Shown: positions 23,499-33,020, numbered from the stretch's first letter. The stretch is 64,000 bases of DNA from Amycolatopsis sp. QT-25 (GCF_029369745.1 NZ_CP120210.1:3100001-3164000); one strand, 5' to 3'. Numbers and translations: made by a program. The notes: generated by a model from the letters alone, not told the origin.

Positions 23499-23964
23499 AA
23501 CGTCGATCGAGCAAGTCGTAATCGCTGATAACGGTACCCCCACCCACGTCACCGCCTCGATCACCGCAAGTCCGTGAAGGCCTCCTTGAGGGACTTGCGG
23601 ATCGGGCGTCCACGAGTTCAGTCAGCGTCAAAGGATTTCGCGATGTGCGGGCTGTGACAGGTCGATCGCGGACCGCGTTTCGCCAGGAGTCGCCATGAGG
23701 GGTAGGCATTCGTGCGGCCGTTGCGCACTTCGGTGGCCCGCCCGAGTCCGGCGAGCGTCGGCGGAGCGTCAAACACGGGCGAACGCCGGTCGGTCCCGCC
23801 AAGGGGGTGAATTTTCCGCGTCCATCTATCGGACTTTGTACATTGAGTCACCTATTTGTATCTGCTGTACGGCTAATTGGTCCTTTAGGGTTGTGACCAG
23901 GAAGGCCACGGGGGTGTCGGTCACGCAGCGCGATTGCGTTACCCCATCCAGGGGAGGAGAGGGC
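23499..23964. other. Intergenic region before the NB-ARC regulator
   Basis: It contains the hairpin at 23564-23600, then sequence with lower GC near 23820-23890 (CTATCGGACTTTGTACATTGAGTC region) that may be the regulator promoter. A longer open frame leads into the next gene but lacks protein character. Nothing else recognised. Confidence 0.5.
23564..23600. terminator. Hairpin with GTGAAGGCC repeat in its loop
   Basis: CCGCAAGTCC and GGACTTGCGG form a perfect 10-bp stem. The loop and inner stem contain the same 21-bp stretch (23574-23594, beginning GTGAAGGCCTCC) that forms the left arm of the hairpin at 47453. Likely terminator for the excalibur gene. Confidence 0.6.
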
Positions 23965-25422
23965 ATGGGCAGACCCGAGCGACCGTTGGACGGCACAACC
24001 GGTCCGATCGCCGCATTCGCTCACGATCTGCGCGTTTTGCGGAACCGAGCGGGAAACCCGAGCTACCGGGAACTCGCGAGGACGGCACTGTTCGCGCCTT
24101 CCGTGCTGTCCAGTGCGGCCAGCGGCCACCGTCTGCCCACGCTCGCCGTGACCTTGGCGTTCGTCTCCGCCTGCGGTGGGGATCGTGCGGCGTGGGAACG
24201 ACGTTGGCGGAGTGTGGCCGGGAGCGGCGTCGAGCTCAAGGAGGACCGTGCGCCCACGCCACCGCAGGCGGAAGCCCGGCCGGATGGCACGCACGCGTCG
24301 GCATCCGGCGTCATCCGCCTCGCCCGTCCGGCCCAGCTGCCCATGGGATCGAGGACTTTCGTCGGCAGGGAGAAGGATCTCGCCGACGCCACGGCAATGA
24401 TCGGGGCGACCGGCCCGGTCAAGGTGCCGTTGCTCGTCAGCGGGCCGATCGGGGTGGGGAAGATGGCTTTCGCCCTGCGGCTGGCCGAAGAGGTGGCGGC
24501 GGACTTCCCGGACGGACAGCTCTACGCCGATCTGGGAGCCAGTGGCACCGGTGGCCCGTCGGCGAACGGGATCGTGCGCGGTTTCCTGCGGGCGCTCGGC
24601 GTTCCGGCGCATCTCGTGCCCGACGACCCGATGCAGCGGATCGGGCTGTACCGATCCTTGCTCGCGGAACGCAGATTGTTCGTGCTCCTCGCGGGCGTCA
24701 GCGACGAAGGTCAGGTGCGGCCGCTGCTGGGCCGGGCCCCGCACAGCCAGGTCGTGGTGACCAGCCGCGCCCGGCTGCTCGGCCTGGAGGACACGAACCG
24801 GATCGAGCTGGACACGTTCTCCCGCGAGGAATCGCTGGCCTTGATCGACAGGATCGCCGGCCAGGGGCGGGTGCGCGCGGAACGCGGCGCCACCGACACG
24901 ATCGCCGAGTTGTGCGGCGATCTGCCGTTGGCGGTCAACATCGTCGGCCGCAAGATCGCCGCGCGCCCGGAATGGGCGATCGCGTACACGGCGGGCCAGC
25001 TCGCCGATCGCGAGCGGCTCATGGACGGTCTCGCCGTGGGAGACGTCAGGGTCCGGGACCGGTTCACCGCCGCGTATGAACGGCTGTCGGCCGCCGAGCG
25101 GGAGGCCATCCACCATTTCGGGCAGAGCGGAGCGGGCTGGACGACGTCGATCGGCATCGCCGCGGCGATGGGCATCATGATCGAAACCGCCGACGAACTC
25201 CTCGAATCCGTGGTGGACGCCGGACTTCTCCAGCGTGCCCACGTCGCCGGCCGTTACGCGGTCTCCCGGTTGGTCAGCGCGTTCGCCGCCGAGCGGCAAC
25301 GGGAACCGAGCCCGTTCGCCGCCGCCGTCCCGATGGTGGGCCGCAGGTCGAGAAAGACCGTGTTCGCATCGTCGCGCCGCGAGGCCGTGCGTACCCTGCC
25401 GGGTCGTTCGTCCGAGGGGTGA
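23965..25422 (+). CDS. XRE HTH plus NB-ARC (STAND-type) regulator with degenerate P-loop
   Basis: A 485-residue protein, start ATG 23965 after GGGGAGGAGAG. The N-terminal 65 residues are an XRE-like HTH (AFAHDLRVLRNRAGNPSYRELARTA, SVLSSAASGHRLPTL). An NB-ARC ATPase follows, starting FVGREKDLAD (about 135). Its Walker A reads SGPIGVGKMAF: the Thr/Ser after GK is Met. Walker B reads RRLFVLLAGVSDEGQVRPLL, so the usual LVLDNA acid is gone. The sensor-like VVVTSRARLLGLE and GxP motif CGDLPLAVNIVGRKIAARP remain. A winged-helix region follows to the end, and the TPR sensor of the related AfsR-type proteins is missing. It may bind nucleotide weakly or not at all. Regulator of unknown genes. Confidence 0.85.
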   Translation: MGRPERPLDGTTGPIAAFAHDLRVLRNRAGNPSYRELARTALFAPSVLSSAASGHRLPTLAVTLAFVSACGGDRAAWERRWRSVAGSGVELKEDRAPTPPQAEARPDGTHASASGVIRLARPAQLPMGSRTFVGREKDLADATAMIGATGPVKVPLLVSGPIGVGKMAFALRLAEEVAADFPDGQLYADLGASGTGGPSANGIVRGFLRALGVPAHLVPDDPMQRIGLYRSLLAERRLFVLLAGVSDEGQVRPLLGRAPHSQVVVTSRARLLGLEDTNRIELDTFSREESLALIDRIAGQGRVRAERGATDTIAELCGDLPLAVNIVGRKIAARPEWAIAYTAGQLADRERLMDGLAVGDVRVRDRFTAAYERLSAAEREAIHHFGQSGAGWTTSIGIAAAMGIMIETADELLESVVDAGLLQRAHVAGRYAVSRLVSAFAAERQREPSPFAAAVPMVGRRSRKTVFASSRREAVRTLPGRSSEG

Positions 25423-25550
25423 TTCGTTCTCCCCGTGTGGCATTTCCGTCAAGGGAACGGGTGAGTCGGCGAAGGCAGCCGAGCGAAACGCGGTCACCAG
25501 GCAAGTCGCTGTTCGAGATCGCGGCCCTTCGGGTAAACGCCGGGGAAAGC

Positions 25551-25833
25551 GGCGACTCCGGGATCGGCCGCGCGGTCGCCATCGCCTTCGCGAAGAAAGG
25601 GGCCGACGTGGCGATCGCGTACCTCAACGAGCACGGGGACGCGAAGTACACCGAGGAAGGTGTACGAGCCGAAGGGCGCGAGTGCCTCCTTCGGTCTTCA
25701 GGTACCGTTCGAGCGCGCCGCTCACCCCGACGACCTCGCGCCGTCATACGTCTTCTTGGCGTCCAACCGGCTTTCGTCGTACTACAGCGGTGAGGTCATC
25801 GCCGCGCCGGGCGGTGAGACGACCGCCGGCTGA
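25551..25833 (+). pseudogene. Remnant of a YghA/glucose-dehydrogenase-like SDR with internal deletion
   Basis: Two short blocks of one SDR gene are present. The first (from 25551) reads GDSGIGRAVAIAFAKKGADV and AIAYLNEHGDAKYTEEGV, the NAD-binding half without its strand-1 lead. The second, in another frame from about 25690, reads FGLQVPFERAAHPDDLAPSY, FLASNRLSSYYSGEVIAAPG and ends at TGA 25833, the normal C-terminus. About 180 residues between them, including the active site, are missing. Its tail overlaps the end of the glycosyltransferase gene on the other strand. Confidence 0.8.
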
Positions 25834-26827
25834 GGCGCGCGACCGCGTCGACGACGGCTTCGGGCGCGATACCGTCCAAGCACGGATGGCCGGGCACGGG
25901 GCAGAGCCGGGCCCGGCTGTCCTTGCAGGCCGCGTGCTGGTCGCCGAGCAGCGCGGAAGGCACTCCATAGGGCGCCCAGCGCGAGGACGGCACGACAGGG
26001 GCGAACAGGGAGACCACCGGCGTACCGACCGCGGCCGCGAGATGGGCGGGGCCGGTGTTGGGCGCCACCACGACGTCGGCCCCGGCGAGCACGGCCGCCA
26101 ATTCGGACAGTCCGGTGCGGCCGCCCAGATCGAGCGCGTCTCCGGCGACTTCCTTGGTCAGCGTGCTTTCCGACGGGGATCCGGTCACGACGACGTGGTG
26201 CCCGGCGTCCAGCAGCGCCCGCACGATCGCGGCCGACCGCTCGGCCGACGGTTGCCTGGCCGGGACCGACGCCGCCGGATGGACGACCACGTAGCGCTCG
26301 TCGCCGACGAGCCCGGCCACCGGGGGCAGCGGTTCGCGGATCGCGAGACCTCCGTCGTCGCCTGGGGGCAACGAGAATCCCGCTTCTTCGGCCAGGGAAA
26401 GCATCCGGACCGGCTCCGGTGGGTCACCGGCGACACGATGGCGCAGATCCAGCAGTGATCCGGGGTAGTCCTCGCTGATCGCGCCGATCCACGGCACGCC
26501 CGCCAGCCGCAGCAGCAGCGCGAGCGGTAACGGGGACTGATGGAACGACGTCAGGATCAGGGCCGAGTCGAGGGAGAGCCCGCGCAGTTGCCGGACGAGC
26601 GCGTCGGTGTCCTCCGGGGTGACGGGCGGCGGTTCGGGGTCGATCCACGGCGCGCACCACGTGATGACCTCGTCCACGCCGGGCAGGAGTTCGCCCGCGG
26701 CACGGCCCCGCGGCCCGGCCAGCAGGACCACTCGTTCCGCGCCGGCCGCGACCGCGCGGACGCACGGGCCCGCGAGCAGGACGTCGCCGAGGTTGTCCAT
26801 CCTCGCGACCAGGACGTTTCCCCTCAT
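25796..26827 (-). CDS. Glycosyltransferase family 9 (heptosyltransferase-like)
   Basis: A 343-residue GT-B protein of the ADP-heptose:LPS heptosyltransferase family. The N-terminal motif VLVARMDNLGDVLLAGPCVRA and the C-terminal donor motif DVVVAPNTGPAHLAAAVGTPVVSLF (about 260-285) are those of GT9. The acceptor-side FHQSPLPLALLL and the AISEDYPGSLLD segment are typical of actinobacterial members. It starts 4 bp inside the end of the GT2-HAD fusion gene (ATGA), so both make one operon. With the GmhA, HldE and GmhB activities in this window it probably transfers heptose to an unknown acceptor in the cytosol. Confidence 0.9.
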   Translation of the reverse strand: MRGNVLVARMDNLGDVLLAGPCVRAVAAGAERVVLLAGPRGRAAGELLPGVDEVITWCAPWIDPEPPPVTPEDTDALVRQLRGLSLDSALILTSFHQSPLPLALLLRLAGVPWIGAISEDYPGSLLDLRHRVAGDPPEPVRMLSLAEEAGFSLPPGDDGGLAIREPLPPVAGLVGDERYVVVHPAASVPARQPSAERSAAIVRALLDAGHHVVVTGSPSESTLTKEVAGDALDLGGRTGLSELAAVLAGADVVVAPNTGPAHLAAAVGTPVVSLFAPVVPSSRWAPYGVPSALLGDQHAACKDSRARLCPVPGHPCLDGIAPEAVVDAVARLSRRSSHRPARR

Positions 26828-28311
26828 CGAGAACCCGCGACGGCCAGATGGACGGCTTCGGCCAGATCGCGGGCGACGGTCGCGCGGCGGCGGGCGCGAT
26901 CGACCTCTTCCGGCAGGGTCCGCGCGGTCGGGATGAGGATTCCCCTGGCCCCGGCCGCCAGGGCGGCGTCGACGTCGGCACCGGTGTCGCCGATGACCAC
27001 GCAGCGGCGGACGTCCACACCGAGCGCCTCCGCGGCCTGCCGCACGAGCCCGGGCGCGGGTTTGCGGCAGCCGCAGCCGTCGCCGTCGTCGTGCACGCAG
27101 ACCTGCCACGTGCCGAACGGGCCGAGGATCTTCTCGACGCGGGCGTTCACCGCGGCCAGCCGCTCCGGGGTGATCAGGCCCTTCGCCACCCCGGACTGGT
27201 TGCTGACCACACCGATCCTGATCCCCGCCGCCCGCAAACCGTGCAGGAGTTCCTTGGCGCCGGGAACGGGACGGACACCGTCGGGATCGTCGAGGTAGGG
27301 CACGTCGATGATGAGGGTGTCGTCCCGGTCGAACAGCAGCGCCTGCGGCCGCCGGGACAGCCGGTGCCGCAGTTCCCCGCGCAGCCGGTGGTAGCAGGCC
27401 GCGGGCGGGATGAGCACGCTGGTCAGGAGCATCCGTGACACTTCGCCCGGGGTGAGCGGCCCCGAAGCGATCCGGCGCGCGGCGAACTCGGCGGTCAGCC
27501 CCGCCCACACCCCGGCCGCCGCGGTCGCGGCCTTTCGCCTGCCCAGCGCGAACAGCGCCACCGCGCCCGCCGCGCTCACGGTGGCCAGCGCGTGCCGGTC
27601 GAGCCGTCCGTGACCGGCTCCGGTCTGCTGCCGCCAGAGCACACCGTGCTTGTGCCGCATGAGCGCGTCGTCGGCGTTGCCCCGCTGGGCACGCAGGCTG
27701 GCGAGCGGACCCGACCGTTTGGGCGGATGGACGGTGACGCGTTCGCCCCGTGCGATGAGATAGCCCGCCTTGGCGACCTGCAGGGCAAGATCCGAGTCTT
27801 CCCGGTAGGCACGGGGAAAGCGCTCGTCGAAGCCACCGACCTCGGCGAGCACCTCCCGCCGGTAGGCCATGTCGGCGGTGATCCACCGGGCCGTCTCCAG
27901 CCCGGCGGTCCCGCGTTCGTCGTCGGTCGGACGGCGGTCCGGTGGCAGCGGTACGACCAGCCGTGCCTGCGACGCCGCCGTCTCCGGACCGAGGGAGAGG
28001 AGGTCGGCGGCGAGTTTCCGCGGCCAGTCCGAGCCGATCACCACGTCGTCGTCGAGGAAGGCGATCCACTCGGTCTCGGCACGCCGCCAGCCGGCGTTGC
28101 GGGCCGCGGCCGGACCGCGTCCGCCGGCGCGGACCACTTCGATTTCCGTGCTGGACGGGGGAAGCCGCAGTGCGTCGCCGCCGGGCCGGTCGTCGACGAC
28201 GACGATCCGCGCGGGCCGGGGTTCGGCGGCGGCTTCGATCGCGGCCAAGAGGGTATGGAGGTTCTCCCGGCCGGTCGTCGGAATCACGATCGTGTAGTCG
28301 AGGTCGCTCAC
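26824..28311 (-). CDS. Fusion of GT2 glycosyltransferase and GmhB-like heptose bisphosphate phosphatase
   Basis: A 495-residue two-domain protein. Residues about 1-300 are a GT-A family 2 glycosyltransferase: YTIVIPTTGRENL, IVVVDDRPGG, GPAAARNAGWRRAETEWIAF and the metal-binding FLDDDV, then the GGFDER acceptor motif. Residues about 325-480 are a HAD-IIIA phosphatase: ALLFDRDDTLI, RIGVVSNQSGVAKG, the zinc loop CVHDDGDGCGCRKP and VVIGDTGADVDAA. The C-x-H...C-x-C loop is a mark of GmhB (D-glycero-D-manno-heptose 1,7-bisphosphate phosphatase). GTG 28311 is chosen because a promoter -10 ends 9 nt upstream; ATG 28335 would lie before the promoter. The fusion supplies the missing ADP-heptose step. 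Confidence 0.9.
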   Translation of the reverse strand: MSDLDYTIVIPTTGRENLHTLLAAIEAAAEPRPARIVVVDDRPGGDALRLPPSSTEIEVVRAGGRGPAAARNAGWRRAETEWIAFLDDDVVIGSDWPRKLAADLLSLGPETAASQARLVVPLPPDRRPTDDERGTAGLETARWITADMAYRREVLAEVGGFDERFPRAYREDSDLALQVAKAGYLIARGERVTVHPPKRSGPLASLRAQRGNADDALMRHKHGVLWRQQTGAGHGRLDRHALATVSAAGAVALFALGRRKAATAAAGVWAGLTAEFAARRIASGPLTPGEVSRMLLTSVLIPPAACYHRLRGELRHRLSRRPQALLFDRDDTLIIDVPYLDDPDGVRPVPGAKELLHGLRAAGIRIGVVSNQSGVAKGLITPERLAAVNARVEKILGPFGTWQVCVHDDGDGCGCRKPAPGLVRQAAEALGVDVRRCVVIGDTGADVDAALAAGARGILIPTARTLPEEVDRARRRATVARDLAEAVHLAVAGSR

Positions 28312-28320
28312 CCCCTTCCG

Positions 28321-28345
28321 GTACCCGGGAGCCACGGCCGCAAAC
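28321..28345 (-). promoter_or_regulatory. SigB/SigF-type promoter for the GT2-GmhB/GT9 operon, leaderless
   Basis: GTTT (complement of 28342-28345), 15 bp, GGGTAC (complement of 28321-28326), ending 9 nt before GTG 28311. Confidence 0.7.
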
Positions 28346-28350
28346 GCCGG

Positions 28351-30456
28351 TCAGGCCGGGATCGCGTCGGTCTTCCGCTGCCACGCGCGATGTTCGCCCA
28401 ATTGCGCGAGGAACGCGGCGAGGAAGCCGTCGGGCAGGGTCGCCTCGGCCGCGGTGGTGGTCACCACGCCCTCGTCGATGAGGGTCTCGGTGTCGTCGGC
28501 CAGCTTCGACGGCACCCCGGCCCGGCGCAGCAGATCCAGACCGGAGCCGAAGGCGGCCACCGGCTTGCCGTGCTTGTAGGCCTCGGCGACGAAATGCACC
28601 GCGTAACCGTCACGTTCGAGGAGATTGATCGCTCCCGGGCCACACGGGACGACAACGGCGTCGTAGAGCACCGAAGCCATCGTGTTGAGCTGCCTGTCGG
28701 GCCGCAGGGGATCTCCTTCGCCACCCGGCCGGAGTTCGGCCTCGGTCGGGGCGAGGACCTCGACGATCGCGCCCTGGCCGGTCAACGCCTCGACCACGCG
28801 GCCGACGCCGATCGTGTCCACGCCGTCCGCGGCGAGCACGGCGATCTTGCGGCCGGTCGGGGGCGCGGGGGGCTGGTTGAGCTGGGAAAGCGCGGGGGAG
28901 GAGCGGTCGTGGTGGGGCGTGGCCGGAGCGGCGGGCACGCTCATCCCGATCCCTTCGGCCACCTGCGCCGCCAGGCCGTGGTCGACGTTGGTGAGTTCGG
29001 CGATCGTCCGCGCCCGGACCTCCCGGTCCTCGACCTTGCCGAGTTCGAACCGGAACGCGGCGACGATGTGCTCGCGTTCGACCGGGGACATGCTGTTCCA
29101 GAACAACGTCGCCTGACTGTAGAAGTCCTTGAAGCTTTCGCTGCGCTCCCGGATCTTGTGGCCCGCCACGGCTTCGGTGTAGTGGCGGAAGACACCGGAA
29201 TCGGCGATCGCCGGGCAGCCGCCGCCCAGCGAGTTCGGGAAGTAGCTCGTCCGTCCCTTGTGGACGTTCTGCTGCCCGTACCCGTCACGCTGGTTCGTGT
29301 GCACCTTCGCGATCGGCCGGTTCACCGGGAGCTGGGAGAAGTTCGGGCCACCGAGCCGGATCAACTGCGTGTCGAGGTATGAGAAGTTCCGCGCCTGCAA
29401 CAGCGGGTCGTTGGTGAAGTCGATGCCGGGGACGATGTTCGCGGTGTGAAAGGCGATCTGCTCGGTCTCGGCGAAGAAGTCGTCGGGGTTGCGGTCCAGG
29501 ACCATCCGCCCGACCGGCCGCACGGGCACCTGTTCCTCGGGGCTGATCTTCGTGGCGTCCAGCAGGTCGAAGTCGAAGTCGTGCTCGGATTCCTCGTCCA
29601 CCAGCTGGACGCCCAGTTCCCACTCCGGGTACTGCCCGGAGTCGATCGCGTCCCACAGATCACGCCGGTTGAAGTCGGGATCCTTGCCCGCGATCTTCTG
29701 GCATTCGTCCCACACCAGGGAATGCGTGCCGAGCACGGGCTTCCAGTGGAACTTCACGAAGGTGCCCTTGCCGTCGGCGTTGACCAGCCGGAACGTGTGG
29801 ACGCCGAAACCCTGCATCATCCGGTAGCTGCGCGGCAACGCGCGGTCGGACATCAGCCAGAGCACCATGTGCAGGCTCTCCGGTTGCAGGGACACGAAAT
29901 CCCAGAACGTGTCGTGGGCGGACTGCGCCTGCGGGATCTCGTTGTGCGGTTCCGGTTTCACCGCGTGGACGAAGTCGGGGAACTTGATGCCGTCCTGGAT
30001 GAAGAACACCGGCATGTTGTTGCCCACCAGGTCGTAATTGCCCTGCCGGGTGTAGAACTTGGTCGCGAAGCCGCGGACGTCGCGCACGGTGTCGGCCGAG
30101 CCGCGTGAACCCGCGACGGTGGAGAACCGCACGAACACGGGGATCTTCTCACCGCTGGTGAGGAATTCGGCGACCGTGTAGTCGGACAACGCGTCGTCGT
30201 AGGCCTCGAAGAAGCCGTAGGCGCCCGCGCCGCGCGCGTGTACGACCCGTTCGGGAATGCGCTCGTGGTCGAAATGCGTGATCTTCTCGCGGGCGTGGAA
30301 ATCCTCGAGGAGCGTCGGGCCGCGAACACCCGCCGTCAGTGAATCGTTCGTGTGATCGACTCGAACACCCTGCTGCGTCGTCAGCGCGGAACCTTCCGGA
30401 TCGACACGGTTGCCGTCCAGTTGGTCGTCCTTCGCGTCCTCTCGATGCTGTGCCAC
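28351..30456 (-). CDS. katE: Large-subunit clade 2 catalase, KatE/HPII type
   Basis: A 701-residue haem catalase. The active-site His is in [19 protein letters not shown] (about 60), Asn in GNNMPVFF (about 135), and the haem-ligand Tyr in [15 protein letters not shown] (about 345). The C-terminal 150 residues ([19 protein letters not shown] ... [13 protein letters not shown]) are the flavodoxin-like domain found only in large-subunit catalases. The start GTG 30456 has GAAGGGCGAG in front; ATG 30486 is an upstream alternative. It removes hydrogen peroxide in the cytosol. The stress-type promoter fits its role, as katE-type genes are SigB targets in several bacteria. Confidence 0.95.
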   Translation of the reverse strand: MAQHREDAKDDQLDGNRVDPEGSALTTQQGVRVDHTNDSLTAGVRGPTLLEDFHAREKITHFDHERIPERVVHARGAGAYGFFEAYDDALSDYTVAEFLTSGEKIPVFVRFSTVAGSRGSADTVRDVRGFATKFYTRQGNYDLVGNNMPVFFIQDGIKFPDFVHAVKPEPHNEIPQAQSAHDTFWDFVSLQPESLHMVLWLMSDRALPRSYRMMQGFGVHTFRLVNADGKGTFVKFHWKPVLGTHSLVWDECQKIAGKDPDFNRRDLWDAIDSGQYPEWELGVQLVDEESEHDFDFDLLDATKISPEEQVPVRPVGRMVLDRNPDDFFAETEQIAFHTANIVPGIDFTNDPLLQARNFSYLDTQLIRLGGPNFSQLPVNRPIAKVHTNQRDGYGQQNVHKGRTSYFPNSLGGGCPAIADSGVFRHYTEAVAGHKIRERSESFKDFYSQATLFWNSMSPVEREHIVAAFRFELGKVEDREVRARTIAELTNVDHGLAAQVAEGIGMSVPAAPATPHHDRSSPALSQLNQPPAPPTGRKIAVLAADGVDTIGVGRVVEALTGQGAIVEVLAPTEAELRPGGEGDPLRPDRQLNTMASVLYDAVVVPCGPGAINLLERDGYAVHFVAEAYKHGKPVAAFGSGLDLLRRAGVPSKLADDTETLIDEGVVTTTAAEATLPDGFLAAFLAQLGEHRAWQRKTDAIPA

Positions 30457-30492
30457 AGATCTCGCCCTTCGTGGTGGTGGATTCACTCGCGG

Positions 30493-30518
30493 CTACCCCC
30501 GCGCGGTTTCCGCGAAAC
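30493..30518 (-). promoter_or_regulatory. SigB/SigF-type promoter for katE
   Basis: GTTT (complement of 30515-30518), 16 bp, GGGTAG (complement of 30493-30498), 36 nt before GTG 30456. Confidence 0.75.
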
Positions 30519-30524
30519 GGCGAC

Positions 30525-30550
30525 GTGTGCGAGGCGGCGGCACCGGGTAA
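30525..30550 (+). promoter_or_regulatory. SigB/SigF-type promoter for the aldehyde dehydrogenase operon
   Basis: GTGT (30525-30528), 16 bp, GGGTAA (30545-30550), 30 nt before ATG 30581, divergent from katE. Confidence 0.55.
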
Positions 30551-30580
30551 CCGGCGGGCGGGGACTTCGAGGAGGTGCGA

Positions 30581-31945
30581 ATGACGACGGTGGACCGGCT
30601 TGCCGTACTGGAAATCCGCGACCCCGCCGACGACAGTGTCGTCGGCAGCGTCAAGACAGCTACACCCGATGGTGTGATGACGGCGATCGCCGCGGCGAAA
30701 CGGCTGGCCCCGGGCTGGGCCGCCACCCCGGCCGCCGAACGCGGGGTCGCGCTGAAGGACGCGGCGAGGTCGCTGCGGGCACGGGCGGGTGAGCTGGCCG
30801 TCCTCATCGAGAGCGAGACGGGGAAACCCCGCGACGAGGCCGAAGAAGGGGTCCTGGCCGGAGCCGGGACCTTGGAGCAGTACGCCGAGCTCGGGCCGGT
30901 GCACCGGGGACGCTCACTGCTGGGTGCTCACTCGGCCACCGACCTGATGGTGCCCGAACCCCGGGGCGTGGTCGTCGCGTTGACACCGTGGAACGACCCC
31001 GTCGCCGTGGCCTGCGGGCTGCTCGGCGCCGCCCTGGTCACCGGCAACACGGTCGTGCACAAGCCGAGTGAACGCTGTCCGCACACCGGCGCCTGGCTGG
31101 GCAATGTGCTTGCGGAGGCGTTCCCCGAGAACGTGCTGCAAACCGTGCAAGGCGACGGGAGTGTCGGCGCCGAACTCGCGGCCCACCCGGACGTCGACGT
31201 CGTCGCGCACGTCGGCAGCACCGCCGCCGGCCGCTCGATCGCCGCGAGCGCGGCACGGACGGGGGCGAAGGTACTGCTGGAGAACGGCGGCAACGACCCG
31301 CTCGTCGTCGACGCGGGCGTGGATCCCGTCTGGGCGGCCCGGCAGGCGGCCACCGGGGCCTTCGCCAACTCCGGGCAGATCTGCGTCTCGGTCGAACGGA
31401 TCCATGTGCACCAGGACGTCGCGGACGCCTTCCTCGCCGCACTGGTCGCCGAGGCGGGCAATCGCGACCTGGCCCCGCTGGTCGACCGGCGCCACCGCCA
31501 GGGCGTGCACGCCCAGGTCACGGAGGCGATCGCCCAGGGCGCCGATCCGCTGGTGGGCGGGGTTCTGCCGGACGGTCCCGGCGCCTTCTACCCGGCGACC
31601 GTCCTCACCGGATGCACCACGGGCATGCGCGTCCTCACCGAGGAGACCTTCGGCCCGGTCGCGCCGGTGACGGTGGCCGCGGACTTCGAGCAGGCACTCG
31701 AACAGGCCGCCGCCGGCGAGTACGGTCTCGCGGCCACGGTGCTCACCCCCTCGATGGCGCACGCGCAGCGGGCCTGGCGTGAACTCCCGGTCGGCACGGT
31801 GAAGATCAACAACGTCTTCGGTGGCGCTCCCGGCGGGGCCGCCCAGCCGCGCGGAGCCAGCGGCAGCGGCTACGGCTACGGGCCGGAACTGCTGGACGAG
31901 ATGACCCAGACCAAGGTCGTCCACCTGGCGCCGCCGGGGGCGTGA
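30581..31945 (+). CDS. NAD(P)-dependent aldehyde dehydrogenase
   Basis: A 454-residue ALDH-superfamily enzyme. ATG 30581 follows GGAGGTG. Key parts: N-binding VVALTPWNDPVAVACGLLGAA (about 130-150), catalytic Glu in VLLENGGNDPLVV (about 230), catalytic Cys in FANSGQICVSVERI (about 265), and TEETFGPVAPV (about 355). The Glu motif reads ENGG instead of ELGG. It resembles succinate-semialdehyde/benzaldehyde dehydrogenase-like members. It oxidises aldehydes formed under oxidative stress, by context beside catalase. The next gene starts inside its stop codon. Confidence 0.92.
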   Translation: MTTVDRLAVLEIRDPADDSVVGSVKTATPDGVMTAIAAAKRLAPGWAATPAAERGVALKDAARSLRARAGELAVLIESETGKPRDEAEEGVLAGAGTLEQYAELGPVHRGRSLLGAHSATDLMVPEPRGVVVALTPWNDPVAVACGLLGAALVTGNTVVHKPSERCPHTGAWLGNVLAEAFPENVLQTVQGDGSVGAELAAHPDVDVVAHVGSTAAGRSIAASAARTGAKVLLENGGNDPLVVDAGVDPVWAARQAATGAFANSGQICVSVERIHVHQDVADAFLAALVAEAGNRDLAPLVDRRHRQGVHAQVTEAIAQGADPLVGGVLPDGPGAFYPATVLTGCTTGMRVLTEETFGPVAPVTVAADFEQALEQAAAGEYGLAATVLTPSMAHAQRAWRELPVGTVKINNVFGGAPGGAAQPRGASGSGYGYGPELLDEMTQTKVVHLAPPGA

Positions 31946-33000
31946 TGGACCACCGGAGTCGATGGGCGGCGCCGTTCGCCTGGGTCGCCCGTGCGTTCCG
32001 GGTGCCGGGAGAGGAACGCCGAAGTCTCGTCCAGACCGCCAAAGCCGCCGCCGCGGCGATGATCGCGTGGATCATCGCGACGTCGGTGCTGCGGCTGCCC
32101 CAGCCCTTCCTGGCGCCGTACGCGGCGGTGTTCCTGGTGCAGGCCACCGTTTACCGCTCGTTGCGCGGCTGGGCGGAGCAGGTCGGCGCGGTCGGCGTGG
32201 GAGTACTGCTCGCGGCGGGCGCCGGTCAGCTCATCCCCTCGGTGACGGTGGCGCTCGGGCTGGTCGTCTTCATCGGGTTGCTGATCGGCGCCTGGCGGGG
32301 TTTCGGCGACTCGGGGGTCTGGGTCGGGATCACCGGCATGCTGCTGATCTCCTACGGCAACGCGACCGAACCGATCCTGCTCGCCGACCGGCTGCTGGAG
32401 ACCGCCCTCGGCGCGGGGATCGGCGCGGTGCTGAACGCGGTGATCCTTCCCCCGCTGCACGGTGAGCGCCTGCGGGCGGCGACTTCTCGGCTGGCTTCGG
32501 CGATCGCCGATCTCCTCGACGAGACCGCGGCACTGGTCCGTGACGGTGAGCCGCCCGAGGCGACCGAAGCACTGTACGACCGGGTGGACGACGTCCGCAG
32601 CCTGGTCGCGGAGGCGGAGGACGCGATCGGCTGGACCAGGGAAGGCCGCTACCTGAACCTCCGCGGGCGGCGTGAGCAGGGGGAGGGGTCCTTGCCGAAC
32701 CTCATCTCCCTGTGGCAGCCCCTCGCCCAGCTGATCGACGCGGTGAGCGAAGCCGCCCGGAGCGAGGAGCCGTTCCGGCATCCCGGCGAACACGCGCGCG
32801 GGGTGGTCGGCGATCTGCTCGAAGCACTCGCCGAGGTGGCCCGGTCCGGTGACGCGGACGAGCTCGACCGATGCCGCGAGCTGGTCGACGAGATCGACCA
32901 GCTACTCCTCACGCCGACGGACGAAGTCACCACGTCCCTCGGGCTGGGGACGATGGCGCTGCCCGCCCGCCGTCTCGTTCAGCGCCTCCGCGCCGATTAA
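31945..33000 (+). CDS. FUSC-family membrane protein (aromatic acid exporter-like)
   Basis: A 351-residue protein. ATG 31945 overlaps the aldehyde dehydrogenase stop (TGATG). The first 170 residues form five or six membrane segments (AAAAAMIAWIIATSVL, VFLVQATVYRSL, VALGLVVFIGLLIGAW, VWVGITGMLLISYG), the FUSC/aromatic acid exporter pattern including LAPYAAVFLVQATVYRSLRG in outline. The C-terminal 180 residues are helical and cytosolic. Probably exports or senses an organic acid; with the adjacent aldehyde dehydrogenase, the acid product is a candidate substrate. Confidence 0.87.
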   Translation: MDHRSRWAAPFAWVARAFRVPGEERRSLVQTAKAAAAAMIAWIIATSVLRLPQPFLAPYAAVFLVQATVYRSLRGWAEQVGAVGVGVLLAAGAGQLIPSVTVALGLVVFIGLLIGAWRGFGDSGVWVGITGMLLISYGNATEPILLADRLLETALGAGIGAVLNAVILPPLHGERLRAATSRLASAIADLLDETAALVRDGEPPEATEALYDRVDDVRSLVAEAEDAIGWTREGRYLNLRGRREQGEGSLPNLISLWQPLAQLIDAVSEAARSEEPFRHPGEHARGVVGDLLEALAEVARSGDADELDRCRELVDEIDQLLLTPTDEVTTSLGLGTMALPARRLVQRLRAD

Positions 33001-33020
33001 GCCGGGGCGTCGGCGGGTAA
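32995..33020 (+). promoter_or_regulatory. SigB/SigF-type promoter for the epimerase at 33029, leaderless
   Basis: GATT (32995-32998), 16 bp, GGGTAA (33015-33020), ending 8 nt before ATG 33029. The -35 overlaps the end of the FUSC gene. Confidence 0.55.
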
